A DNA stretch of 37,622 nt from Hyphomicrobiaceae bacterium (lineage in GTDB: Bacteria; Pseudomonadota; Alphaproteobacteria; Rhizobiales; Hyphomicrobiaceae), in the NCBI GenBank assembly GCA_022844225.1, contig JALHMC010000038.1:1-37622 (forward strand), given 5' to 3'. A program made the translations under genes and the position numbers. The first letter of the stretch is position 1. Each line of letters begins with the position of its first letter. The notes under the pieces were generated by a model. That model had not been told where the DNA came from and did not search any database. It saw only the letters and a program-made list of their open reading frames with translations. Positions 1-7,953 of the stretch are shown one piece after another.

Positions 1-629
1 TCGTCCTTCGGCTCCTTGCGGCGGAGATCGGCATAGTGTCCGAAGAACGCGTCCATCTCGCGGGCGGTGGCGACGAGGCGGTCGGCGCTGGTGCCGTCGT
101 CGATGATGGTGTCCTCGATGAAGACGTGAATCCATTCGCGGAAACGGTCGCCTTCTGCTTCCGGAATGCCGAGCATCTTGGCGATGACTTTCACCGGAAT
201 GTGCTGGGCGTAGTCGATCGCAGCATCGACTTCGGATCGCCCCGCGAGGCCATCGAGGAGCTCGTTGCAGATGCGGCGCGCATCCGGAATCAGCGGGTCG
301 ATGCGCTGCGGTGTGAAGGCCGGCAACAGCAACATGCGCGCCGGTTTATGGTGAGGCGGATCCGACGTGATGGGTGGCGAAGGCAAGGGGACGTTGGGCG
401 GGTTCTCGCGAATGACGACGCGCTTCGACGAGAAGTGGTCGGTATCGTAGGCGATGGCACGAACGTCGGCGTAACGCATCGGCGCATGCAGGCCGCCGTA
501 TCGCGCCGAGTGCGCCATCGGACAGCGGCCGCGCAGGTCTGCCATGATGGCGTAGGGATCTTCTGTCCAACGCGGGTCGGTATGGTCGAAGTCGGTTGCC
601 CAATCGGCAACGGGTGGACGCCCGGTCAT
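1..629 (-). CDS. Cytochrome P450, N-terminal part (runs off the window edge)
   Basis: This is a soluble bacterial cytochrome P450, a haem-thiolate monooxygenase that takes electrons from a ferredoxin. The frame opens at an ATG (complement of 627-629), preceded by AGGAA at good spacing, and stays open for 209 codons to the left edge. Visible marks are the N-terminal sequence starting MTGRPPVADWATDFDHTDP, the segment SDPPHHKPAR (equivalent to the DPPEHxxxR motif before helix C), and the following LLLPAFTPQRI stretch typical of class I P450s. Helix I, the ExxR motif and the haem cysteine lie outside the window. It starts 13 bases after the ferredoxin gene, so the two form one operon and probably a redox pair. 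The substrate is unknown. Identification as a P450 is firm; the subfamily is not assigned. Confidence 0.9.
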   Translation of the reverse strand, partial: MTGRPPVADWATDFDHTDPRWTEDPYAIMADLRGRCPMAHSARYGGLHAPMRYADVRAIAYDTDHFSSKRVVIRENPPNVPLPSPPITSDPPHHKPARMLLLPAFTPQRIDPLIPDARRICNELLDGLAGRSEVDAAIDYAQHIPVKVIAKMLGIPEAEGDRFREWIHVFIEDTIIDDGTSADRLVATAREMDAFFGHYADLRRKEPKD

Positions 630-642
630 GGCATCGTTCCTA

Positions 643-858
643 TCAGTCGTCGGTCTCGAGGCGCAGGGCAAACTCGGGGCAGTTCTTGACGGCCAGGCGT
701 GCTTTTTCAGATTGCTCGGGTGGCACGCGACCGTCGCCCTTGGCGTGGGCGAAGCCCAGGTCGTCGATCTCGATGAGGTCCGGCGCCAGAAGGCGGCAGC
801 GGTTGTGACCTTGGCACCTCTCGTCGTCGACGACGAGGCGGATTTGTTTTCCGGTCAT
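643..858 (-). CDS. 3Fe-4S-type ferredoxin, P450 redox partner
   Basis: This 71-residue ferredoxin would deliver single electrons to the P450 encoded just downstream. It has the pattern C15-x2-H18-x2-C21 with a distal C60-P61. The second cysteine of a normal [4Fe-4S] motif is replaced by histidine, which is the arrangement known from small actinobacterial and proteobacterial ferredoxins that sit beside P450 genes, most of which carry a [3Fe-4S] cluster. Acidic patches surround the cluster motif. The ATG overlaps the stop of an upstream short ORF (ATGA), and the gene ends 13 bases before the P450 start, suggesting translational coupling. No ferredoxin reductase gene is visible; it may lie outside the window or be shared. 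Confidence 0.92.
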   Translation of the reverse strand: MTGKQIRLVVDDERCQGHNRCRLLAPDLIEIDDLGFAHAKGDGRVPPEQSEKARLAVKNCPEFALRLETDD

Positions 859-1055
859 GTGCTCTCGCGTTGTCCAGCTTTGCGCAGGACTGTCATCGCA
901 TTGGCCAGACTTGCGAACGGCCTTGGCGGCATGACATCCTCCAGATCTGCACCGTTTTCCGGCGTCTCATTCTTGTCTGATGACGATAGCGGCGTGGCAT
1001 GCGGCGAAGCAAGCGCATCCCACGTGCGATCGAGAGTTGCTCCAACCTCTTTCAC
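855..1055 (-). CDS. Possible short upstream ORF coupled to ferredoxin
   Basis: An open frame of 66 codons starts at a GTG (complement of 1053-1055) and stops inside the ferredoxin start codon in an ATGA overlap. The product is not recognised. It has no signal peptide or membrane segment, and its composition is mixed and polar. The tight overlap supports real translation, possibly from an internal ATG at about codon 41, but nothing else does. It could equally be an untranslated leader of the ferredoxin-P450 operon. Confidence 0.3.
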   Translation of the reverse strand: MKEVGATLDRTWDALASPHATPLSSSDKNETPENGADLEDVMPPRPFASLANAMTVLRKAGQREST

Positions 1056-1225
1056 ACCCCTGCGGGTTGGACGGCTCGATCTTCCCTCATTATGAGAAAA
1101 CTTGAACGGCCGCGGTCAGTCGTGCCTAACCATGTCGGACGTTCGGGCATCGGGCCTTGCCGAAATTCGGCACTTTTGCGCTAAGTTAGATGTGATCTCG
1201 CTACGTCCGATTGCTCAGCCGCATC

Positions 1226-2128
1226 ATGCCAAGCCCAGCCAATCGATTGATCGATGCCCTGCCACTGGGTGCCCTGAACGTGGTGCCAGTGCTTGCCGGC
1301 TATCTCGCATTTCGCAAATTTTGTACGCCACGGGCTTCCCGGCATCGCAGCCCGGATCACGAGGCGCTCGTCGAAAGGGCGCGATTTCATCTGCGGGGCG
1401 CTCATCGGCGTGTGGTCGAGACGCAGTTCGGTGAGCTCGTGACCTACATTCTCGAGCCTCATTCGGGTCGGCCTCGAGCGAGCGTACTCGTGGTGCATGG
1501 CTGGACCAGCGAGGCGTCGTTCATGATGGCTATCGGCGACTATCTCCGCCGGCGGGGGTATCGTGTCGTCCTGCCCGATTTGCCGGCGCACGGATTGAGC
1601 GCGGGCACACGCACCAGCCTGATCGATTGTGCCCATGCGGTGCGCGACGTGGCGATGGCGACGGGGCCGATCCGGTTCGCAGTGGCGCACTCGATGGGCG
1701 GTCTCGCGACACTGCTGGCGGGCGGCGGCAGCGCGCCCATGCCGTCGGGATATCCGTTTCAAGGCTATGCGCTCCTCTCGGTGCCAAACCTCTTTCAAGA
1801 TGTCACGCGGCGGTTCGGAAGCGATCAGGGGTTGTCGGATCTGGCACAGCAAGACTTCGAGCGCCGCCTGGAGCGGATTGCTAGACGCAGGATCGAGACG
1901 TTCACAGGCGTCCAGCTTCTGCACGATACGCAGAGACCTGCACTGCTCCTGCACGCGCGGGACGATGCGGAGGTGACCTTCGCCGACGCGGAGGCGATAG
2001 CTGCGGCTTGCCCGACAGCTGAGTTCATGGCCCTCGATGGCCTGGGCCATCGGAAGATTCTCTATGCGCCACCTGTCGCGCGCGCCATTGGAGCCTTTTT
2101 TGACCGCCAGGCGCAGGGCAACGACTGA
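1226..2128 (+). CDS. Alpha/beta hydrolase
   Basis: This is a serine hydrolase of the alpha/beta fold, about 300 residues long. Counted from the ATG at 1226, the nucleophile elbow is A-H-S156-M-G-G, the oxyanion loop is HGW near residue 91, the acid is in the ARDD segment (D246 or D247), and the histidine is H275 in GLGH. A hydrophobic stretch near the N-terminus (about residues 10-28) could be a membrane anchor or signal. An in-frame TTG at 1211 would add five residues. Neither start has a strong ribosome binding site, so the start is uncertain. The substrate is unknown; the fold covers esterases, lipases and lactonases. The gene stands alone, diverging from the ferredoxin-P450 operon and converging on the next gene. 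Confidence 0.85.
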   Translation: MPSPANRLIDALPLGALNVVPVLAGYLAFRKFCTPRASRHRSPDHEALVERARFHLRGAHRRVVETQFGELVTYILEPHSGRPRASVLVVHGWTSEASFMMAIGDYLRRRGYRVVLPDLPAHGLSAGTRTSLIDCAHAVRDVAMATGPIRFAVAHSMGGLATLLAGGGSAPMPSGYPFQGYALLSVPNLFQDVTRRFGSDQGLSDLAQQDFERRLERIARRRIETFTGVQLLHDTQRPALLLHARDDAEVTFADAEAIAAACPTAEFMALDGLGHRKILYAPPVARAIGAFFDRQAQGND

Positions 2129-2196
2129 ACCGGTTCATGGATCGTGTCATTGGGTCGCCCGCGATCACCGGACAAGTTCAGCCCTACATTGGGATT

Positions 2197-3060
2197 TCAC
2201 AATCCGCGGCGCTTCGGTTGGCTGGCTGAGGATACGTGCTTTTCCTTGCAACTCACCGGACAGCGGGGAGGACGGCCGAGCAACGCGCCGAGCGCGTGAT
2301 GGATCGTTGCCCGACAGAAGTGATCGAGAAAGACGGGGGCTTCGTAACCGTAATCCGGCGTCCGGCAGGAGTTGCCCATGACCTCCTCCGACTGTGCCCA
2401 AAGCGTTGTTACGGTCTGTCGCAACTCTGGTCGCTGCAGTTCGCTCCACGTTGCGGGATGTCGCGTGCGCGCGTGCTCGGTGTAGGCAGCGACAAACGCC
2501 ATCAGCGCCGCCAGGCCATCGCGGTGATGCACGCTTTGTCCGGGGATGGAGAGGCTGCGCAGTTGCACGGCGGCGTGCAGGTCGTGCGTGTAGGCGTTGA
2601 GCTCGTTCAGGAGATAACCGAACTCCTCGGCCGAGGTCGCCGCTCCCGGCTTCATGTAGGTCTCGACGTACGTGCTCGAGGCATCGAAGCCGCTCGCGGC
2701 AAGTTTCGGCGGGAACATCGGACGGCGTTCGGGTACCCGCGGCAGGCGGCGCCCGTCGATCAATGGGTAGGCGTTTTCCTCCTCGGTGATCATGTGCACC
2801 GTCTCGTGTACGGCGGTCGTCAGCCCAAGTTGAACGTTGTCGCACGAGATCCAGTCCGTGAAGAACTTCTTGTCCTTCGCCCTTCGATAGACCTGGTAGC
2901 CCTCTGGAGCGAGGCGCGACAATTGCTCGAGGGCCGGTGCATGGCATGGCGCCGCCGTCGCACTGGAGAGGGCCCCGGCAAAGGCGACGCAAACGGCGAC
3001 GATGACGCTACGCAAGACGCGGCACTCCGCACAATTCAAGTTAACGACGGCGCCTAACAT
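2197..3060 (-). CDS. Secreted HExxH putative metallopeptidase, unrecognised family
   Basis: The protein has about 287 residues counted from the ATG at 3060. It carries an N-terminal hydrophobic export signal (about residues 17-37, ending ATAAP), so it should act in the periplasm or outside. The motif H85-E-T-V-H89 is the zinc-binding HExxH of gluzincin-type peptidases, followed by acidic residues. A second conserved-looking block, NELNAYTHD at 152-160, could provide the third zinc ligand (E153) about 64 residues later, as in gluzincins. Cysteines at 39, 73, 232, 249, 267 and 271 suggest disulfides. I do not recognise the family. An upstream TTG at 3078 is possible but less likely. HExxH can occur by chance; its place in a predicted helix next to a second E/H-rich block favours a real site. 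Confidence 0.75.
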   Translation of the reverse strand: MLGAVVNLNCAECRVLRSVIVAVCVAFAGALSSATAAPCHAPALEQLSRLAPEGYQVYRRAKDKKFFTDWISCDNVQLGLTTAVHETVHMITEEENAYPLIDGRRLPRVPERRPMFPPKLAASGFDASSTYVETYMKPGAATSAEEFGYLLNELNAYTHDLHAAVQLRSLSIPGQSVHHRDGLAALMAFVAAYTEHARTRHPATWSELQRPELRQTVTTLWAQSEEVMGNSCRTPDYGYEAPVFLDHFCRATIHHALGALLGRPPRCPVSCKEKHVSSASQPKRRGL

Positions 3061-3296
3061 GCCGCCCGAACAGGTCAAAACTAGGAGTTATCTGTGTCTC
3101 AATAGTGACATCATCTGTGGAAAACTCATCCGACGAAGTTGGATTTCTGAATGATATCAATGTTAATCGGCCATTCGTCTTAATGCTGATCGCTCGCCGT
3201 AATTGAGCTGAGTACGGACGCAGCGTACTCGTCTCATACCAACGCGCCGTGAGAGGAAACGCGGGGATCAAGTCCTCAGGTCAGTAGGAGTGGAGT

Positions 3297-3701
3297 ATGA
3301 AGTACGTTGCAAAAGCCATTGTGGCGATCGCGTTTGCCTTCGGTACGATGTGGATCGGCACGACTGCCGCTGACGCAGCCTGCAAGAGCTGCAAGCCGGG
3401 CAAGACCGTCGTCAAGACAAACACGGTCTACAAGAACGTTTACCAGCACAAGCGCGTGACGAAGTACAAGGACGTGCGCCGGACCCGGTACGTCAACGTG
3501 GTCAACAGGACGGTTGTCGTCAACCGCGTGATCCCTGTCACGCACGTCCATACCGTGACGCGACTGCACAACCACACTGTCTACCAGCACAGCCGCCAGC
3601 GTGTGGCGCGCACGGTTATGGGCAAGGGCAAGGTCACATACTCGGCGAGCCGCGTCACGGGCAAGTCCAGCTCGAGCAAGGTCGCCTGCGGCTGCAAGTG
3701 A
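3297..3701 (+). CDS. Small secreted basic Val/Thr/Tyr-rich protein, unknown
   Basis: A 134-residue protein with a clean signal peptide (residues 1-27, ending AADA) and a good ribosome binding site (AGGAG at 3286-3290, six bases before the ATG). The mature part is strongly basic, and between residues 37 and 98 it alternates V/T/Y with K/R/N/H, including related units such as VYKNVYQHKR and later HTVYQHSR. This alternation suggests beta strands with one hydrophobic and one basic face. Two cysteines lie at each end (C29, C32 and C131, C133) and bracket the repeat region. No known domain is recognised. It may be an envelope or surface-associated protein. It stands alone, converging on the efflux pump gene. 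Confidence 0.8.
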   Translation: MKYVAKAIVAIAFAFGTMWIGTTAADAACKSCKPGKTVVKTNTVYKNVYQHKRVTKYKDVRRTRYVNVVNRTVVVNRVIPVTHVHTVTRLHNHTVYQHSRQRVARTVMGKGKVTYSASRVTGKSSSSKVACGCK

Positions 3702-3738
3702 GCTGATACAGCTCCAGCGGGCTTTTGCGCGCGCTCTC

Positions 3739-3773
3739 GATCGACAGCCGGCACTTCGGGCTGGCTGTCGATC
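3739..3773. terminator. Hairpin between convergent genes, candidate terminator
   Basis: An 11-base perfect inverted repeat, GATCGACAGCC at 3739-3749 and GGCTGTCGATC at 3763-3773, surrounds a 13-base loop. It lies between the stop of the small secreted protein and the stop of the efflux pump, which is where a two-way terminator is expected. There is no clear T-run on either strand, so termination is inferred from the stem and its place only. Confidence 0.45.
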
Positions 3774-3796
3774 CCACGATCGAGGCATCACGCAAG

Positions 3797-5314
3797 CTAT
3801 CGCTGACGGCGCCCAAGAATAAGGGCCAGTGGAATGGCGCAGAGGGAAGCGATCATGTACAGCCAGAAAGCATTCAAGTAGCCGATAAGGGCCGCCTGGC
3901 GATTGATCTCACGGGCAAGACGGGCCATGTCGGGCAGCGTTTCGACCGACCACGAACCGACGACCCACGGTAGGTTCAGCGACCGATTGAACGGCGACAC
4001 GTTCTCGACGAGACGACTGAAATTGGCGCCAGTCGCGCGTACGATCTCGGCGACACAGAGCGAAATGAAGAAGCTCGAGCCGATGTTGCGCATCAGATGG
4101 AACACGCCCATCGCCTCGGCGCGATAGCTCGGGGCCAAGGTGCGGAAAGCGGCGAACGACATCGGCACCCAGATAATGCCGATCGCGACGCCCTGAATGA
4201 AGCCGTTGGCGGCCAGGACCCAATCGGGGACGTTCAAGTCAATTGTCGAGAGCCAGAAGCCCGACAGGGCATGCAGAGCGAAACCGCCGGCCATACCGAT
4301 GCGCGGATCGATCCGGGCAATCCGGTCAGAAAGAAAGAAACCGATGACGGCGCCGAGGCCGCGCCAGGCAATGATGAAACCGATCAGCGAATCGGGAAAG
4401 CCCGCGTGCGCTTGCAAGAGTTGCGGCAAGAGCACCATCGGCGTGAAATTGAGCATTCCGAACACGGTGACCAGGATGAAACCGAGCAGGTAGTTGCGAT
4501 CGGTGAGGATGCTCGGCGACAGAAACGGCCGCGGCGACGTCATGCAATGGGCGACGAAGACGTAAAGCGCGATGGCCGCCAGTGCGGTGGCAGCCATGAT
4601 CTCGATTGAATCGAACCAGTCGAGCCGCTGGCCGCGCGACAGCACGATCTGGGCGAGCGCCAATGCCGTCGCAAGCGCGAGGAATCCCGTCCAGTCGAGG
4701 CTCGGGCGCGCACCCGGCTCGTCCTTCGGAAGGGTAACGCGGAACGCAATGAAGGCGGCTATTCCAAAGGGCACTGTGAGATAGAAGACCCAACGCCAGC
4801 TCCAGATCTCGGCGATATATCCGCCAAGTGAGGGACCGATGACGGGACCCGCCATGTTGGCGACGCCGAACACCGATATGGCCATACCGTGTTGAACGCT
4901 GGGAAAGACATTCAGCAGTATCGTCTGCCCAAGCGGCACGAGAGGCGCGCCACCGCCACCCTGCACGATGCGCCAGAAGACAAGGCTCTCGAGCGACCCG
5001 GCAAGTCCGCACATGAGCGTGCCGACCGTGAATGTGAAGACACTCCAGACCATCACGTTCCGGGCGCCGAAGCGGGCCGTCAGCCAGCCCGTCATCGGAG
5101 TTACGATGGCCGTTGCGAGGATGTTGAACGTTACTGTCCAGGCGATTTCGTCCTGCGTGGCGGACATTGCGCCCTGCATCTGCGGCTGCAGGCCGGATGC
5201 CACCAGGATCGTGGCATTGTAGATGGTCGATCCAAGTACCACCGAGAAGAGGATCAACCAGCGTCGGGTCACCGAGACTTCGACGACCGGATCATTCATT
5301 GTCGTTGCGGTCAT
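3797..5314 (-). CDS. DHA2-family MFS efflux transporter (EmrB/QacA type)
   Basis: This 505-residue inner-membrane protein is a proton-driven drug exporter of the 14-helix DHA2 group; the length matches the family. Helix 1 begins after RRWLILFSVVLG, the motif A-like loop is GWLTARFGARN, and motif C of exporters appears as ANMAGPVIGPSLGGY. The ATG at 5314 is kept as the start; a second in-frame ATG at 5299 is possible. EmrB pumps usually pair with an EmrA membrane fusion protein and an outer-membrane channel. Neither gene is next to it, so it may work alone or use partners encoded elsewhere. No adjacent regulator gene was found. The substrate cannot be told from sequence. Confidence 0.92.
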   Translation of the reverse strand: MTATTMNDPVVEVSVTRRWLILFSVVLGSTIYNATILVASGLQPQMQGAMSATQDEIAWTVTFNILATAIVTPMTGWLTARFGARNVMVWSVFTFTVGTLMCGLAGSLESLVFWRIVQGGGGAPLVPLGQTILLNVFPSVQHGMAISVFGVANMAGPVIGPSLGGYIAEIWSWRWVFYLTVPFGIAAFIAFRVTLPKDEPGARPSLDWTGFLALATALALAQIVLSRGQRLDWFDSIEIMAATALAAIALYVFVAHCMTSPRPFLSPSILTDRNYLLGFILVTVFGMLNFTPMVLLPQLLQAHAGFPDSLIGFIIAWRGLGAVIGFFLSDRIARIDPRIGMAGGFALHALSGFWLSTIDLNVPDWVLAANGFIQGVAIGIIWVPMSFAAFRTLAPSYRAEAMGVFHLMRNIGSSFFISLCVAEIVRATGANFSRLVENVSPFNRSLNLPWVVGSWSVETLPDMARLAREINRQAALIGYLNAFWLYMIASLCAIPLALILGRRQR

Positions 5315-5483
5315 CGGCTCGCATGCTGGTGATTGGGGGTGCCGGCCTCCCTAAAGGAGTTGCTTTTGCGTTCTAGCTTGGCGATCTCGTCACGTCACGC
5401 TCCAGCAGGCACCGACCTTGCCGGTTTAGCAGGCGTGTGCTGCTTTGCCGCTCACTGATCCAGCAGTTACGAAGGACCACTCC

Positions 5484-6836
5484 ATGAATCTCTCCCGGAT
5501 GCTTGCCGAACGCGCCTCGACTGGCCGCCCCGTCCGTATCGGCCAGATCGGCGCCGGCAAGTTCGGCACGATGTTCCTATCGCAGTGCCGCGTCACCCGA
5601 GGGATGCATCTGGTCGGGCTGGCCGACCTGCTGCCGGCACGTGCCCGCGAGCGCTTGACCGGGGTGCAGTGGCCGGAAGAGCAGATTGATGCAGCGTCCA
5701 TCGACGAGGCGTTTCGGACGGGTAAGACGTGGGTTACCGATGACGCTCGCGCACTCATCGAGGACCCGCGGATCGAGGTGATCATCGAGGCGACTGGAGA
5801 CCCGGCGGCAGGGATCCGACATGCGCTGGCGGCGATCGATGCCGGCAAGCACGTGGTGATGGTGAATGTCGAGGGGGATGCACTGGCTGGGCCGCTGATT
5901 GCCAAGCGGGCGACCATGAAGGGGGTGGTCTACTCGATGGCTTGGGGCGATCAGCCGGCACTGATCGCCGAGCACGTCGATTGGGCACGGACTTGTGGAT
6001 TCAAGGTTGTGGCAGCGGGTAAGGGCACGCGTTACATGCCCACCTACCACCAGTCGAATCCCGACACGGTGTGGGAAATCCTCAACAAGTACCTGAACAT
6101 CACCGATCGCAGTCACATCAACCCGAAGATGTTCAACTCATTCATCGACGGGACGAAGTCCGGAATAGAGATGACGGCGGTGTGCAATGCGACGGGCCTG
6201 GAGGCGCAGACAAACGGCCTGTCCTTCCCGCCGGCCAGTCGTTTCGAGCACGCCGAGGTATGCAAGCCGCGGGAACACGGAGGCGTACTCGAGAAGGCCG
6301 GCGTGACCGAGGTGACCTCGTCGGTCTATCGCGATGGCACCGACGTTCCTCATCACCTCGCAATGGGAACCTACGTCGTCATCGAGAGCGACAGCGCGTA
6401 CGCCCAACAGTGCTTTGCCGAATACAATATGCTACCGGACAAGACCGGCCGCTATGCATCGCTGTACCGGCCGACACATATGATCGGGCTCGAACTCGGT
6501 GTCTCGGTTGCTTCGGCAGTCCTGCGACGCGAGCCAACCGGCACCCCCGTCTGTTTCAACTCGGATGTCGTTGCGACCGCCAAGAAAGCACTTCGGAAGT
6601 CCGAGATTCTCGATGGAGAAGGTGGCTTCTGCGTATGGGGCAAGCAGATGCCCGCCCGGGTCTCTCTCGACGGAGGATATCTACCGCTTGGGCTTGCTCA
6701 CAATGTCAGGCTGAAAGTTGACGTCGCCGAGGGGCAGCAGCTCAAGTGGTCGGACGTCGAGATCGATCCCACGGACGACGCGTACCGCTTCCGACGCGAG
6801 ATGGAAGTCATGTTCGGTCGTCCAAACACGCCCTAA
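5484..6836 (+). CDS. COG4091-type NAD(P)-dependent homoserine-dehydrogenase-like protein with C-terminal SAF domain
   Basis: This 450-residue cytoplasmic oxidoreductase has an N-terminal Rossmann fold with the GxGxxG loop I-G23-A-G25-K-F-G28 and a Gfo/Idh-like middle (EATGDPAAGIRHALAAIDAGKHV). A C-terminal segment (about 400-445) resembles the SAF module of the COG4091 predicted homoserine dehydrogenase family. The ATG at 5484 is chosen because AAGGA lies seven bases upstream; a TTG at 5445 would add 13 unlikely residues. Members are often described as homoserine dehydrogenase-like, but the true substrate is generally not established, and the catalytic domain differs from classical homoserine dehydrogenases. 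There is no threonine or methionine pathway gene nearby, so its role here is open. Confidence 0.85.
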   Translation: MNLSRMLAERASTGRPVRIGQIGAGKFGTMFLSQCRVTRGMHLVGLADLLPARARERLTGVQWPEEQIDAASIDEAFRTGKTWVTDDARALIEDPRIEVIIEATGDPAAGIRHALAAIDAGKHVVMVNVEGDALAGPLIAKRATMKGVVYSMAWGDQPALIAEHVDWARTCGFKVVAAGKGTRYMPTYHQSNPDTVWEILNKYLNITDRSHINPKMFNSFIDGTKSGIEMTAVCNATGLEAQTNGLSFPPASRFEHAEVCKPREHGGVLEKAGVTEVTSSVYRDGTDVPHHLAMGTYVVIESDSAYAQQCFAEYNMLPDKTGRYASLYRPTHMIGLELGVSVASAVLRREPTGTPVCFNSDVVATAKKALRKSEILDGEGGFCVWGKQMPARVSLDGGYLPLGLAHNVRLKVDVAEGQQLKWSDVEIDPTDDAYRFRREMEVMFGRPNTP

Positions 6837-6845
6837 GAGGGGCAG

Positions 6846-6861
6846 GCCCGCGTCGCGGGGC
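6846..6861. terminator. Short GC hairpin between convergent genes
   Basis: CCCGC at 6847-6851 pairs with GCGGG at 6855-6859 around a three-base loop, just past the stop of the COG4091-type gene and before the stop of the opposing lipoprotein gene. No T-run follows, so a role in termination is only suggested by location. Confidence 0.25.
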
Positions 6862-6905
6862 TGGCAGTCAAAGGCCACCATCCGGGCGAGCGGGCAGCAG
6901 GCCAA

Positions 6906-7151
6906 TCACTCCGAGAAGCGTGACGGGTCCGGTTTCATGCCCGTCACTCGCTCGAGCGCGATCGCGGCCAGGACGCGATCCGACATGGTCTTGCGATGGG
7001 TTTGCTGTGCGTCGGGAAACGCGGCCAAAGCGGGTGCCGTGGCGATGGCCATGGCTGATGTCGGTGCGAAGCCTGCCATATTTGGCGGTTCGTTGGCGCA
7101 ACCTGCTACCGCTGACACGAGCGTCAGTACTGCAGCGCTTCGAGTGAGCAC
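6906..7151 (-). CDS. Small lipoprotein, unknown
   Basis: An 81-residue protein with a lipoprotein signal: a basic N-terminus, a hydrophobic core and the lipobox V-A-G-C18, so it should be lipidated at Cys18 and held in the inner or outer membrane. The mature part is short, begins ANEPPNMAG, and has no recognised domain. The start is a GTG (complement of 7149-7151) preceded by a GGGGGA sequence about nine bases upstream. The gene converges on the COG4091-type gene and diverges from the Sel1-type gene. The lipobox is the main reason to accept it as real. Confidence 0.62.
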   Translation of the reverse strand: MLTRSAAVLTLVSAVAGCANEPPNMAGFAPTSAMAIATAPALAAFPDAQQTHRKTMSDRVLAAIALERVTGMKPDPSRFSE

Positions 7152-7626
7152 GTTTGCTGTCCCCCGTCCTCACGCGACCATTCGAGGTCGCCAGCGTGCC
7201 CTGTCCCCAGGCCCGCCTTCACTTCTTATGTCGCTCCATCTAGCCACGTCTTGGAGTTGAAGCAACCCCTTCCAGACGTCGAAAATTCACCCTTTCGACA
7301 CGAGATGGCCGCGCGCCCGAACAGTTCGAGGCGAGATCAATATATTCCGACGACATGGCTAAGAAATGATTTATAGAAAATCTAATAACTATACAATATC
7401 AATATGTTTTTCGACCATTTTGTTCGACATCGAGACAATCGGCCTCGATTCGCTCGTGATTGCAGCTTCACCGGCAGGCCCGTCGCGGTGCCGCAGATTT
7501 ACCGGTTCTCATCCGTCTGCTGACATCTTGCCTCAGCCGACGGCACCCGAGCGCGAGAATGCACCCGATGCGCAAACTCGACGGGCTGCTCATTAGCGAA
7601 AGCCGGAGGATGTCAGGGGAGAGACA
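7152..7626. other. Intergenic region with an AT-rich patch
   Basis: This 475-base stretch lies between two divergent genes and should hold both promoters. An AT-rich patch at about 7330-7430 stands out from the GC-rich surroundings. Short frames here (for example 7366-7596) look unlike genuine proteins. I see no RNA gene, repeat or clear operator. Confidence 0.4.
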
Positions 7627-7896
7627 ATGGCACGATTTGAGGCGAACGCGAGGGACGTGGTTGAGCTGGCAGCCGAGGCCGGCATGCCGGACGCTCTCTT
7701 CGAACTCGGTTTGATGTACTGCAGCGGTCGAGGTGTCGATCTCGATCTAATCGAGGCGCACAAGTGGTTCAACCTCGCGGCGGCTCGTGGAAATGACGAC
7801 GCGATGCGCTACCGCGCGGAAGTCGCGCGCGAGATGACACGCGGCGAGATTGGCGAGGCTCAGCGGCGTGCACGCGGCTGGCTCAGTCGCGCCTGA
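7627..7896 (+). CDS. Small Sel1-like repeat protein
   Basis: An 89-residue soluble protein containing one Sel1-like helix pair (about residues 18-54: A-x-x-G-x-x-D-A-x-x-x-L-G-x-M-Y, then G-V-D-x-D-x-I-E-A-x-K-W-F-N-L-A-A), followed by an amphipathic helix. Similar short single-repeat proteins are common in Hyphomicrobiales and lack an assigned function; Sel1 repeats generally mediate protein contacts. A strong ribosome binding site (AGGGGAGA at 7615-7622) precedes the ATG. The first 17 residues form no signal peptide, so it should be cytoplasmic. It is transcribed alone. Confidence 0.85.
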   Translation: MARFEANARDVVELAAEAGMPDALFELGLMYCSGRGVDLDLIEAHKWFNLAAARGNDDAMRYRAEVAREMTRGEIGEAQRRARGWLSRA

Positions 7897-7953
7897 GCAT
7901 GGCGGTTGCCGACGCGATGTCGGCACACACCGGGATCTGACCCGAAACGCGGT

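Noticed and set aside
36..689. A 217-codon plus-strand open frame at the left edge
   Set aside because: It is antisense to the P450, whose reading frame was confirmed by translation of the opposite strand.
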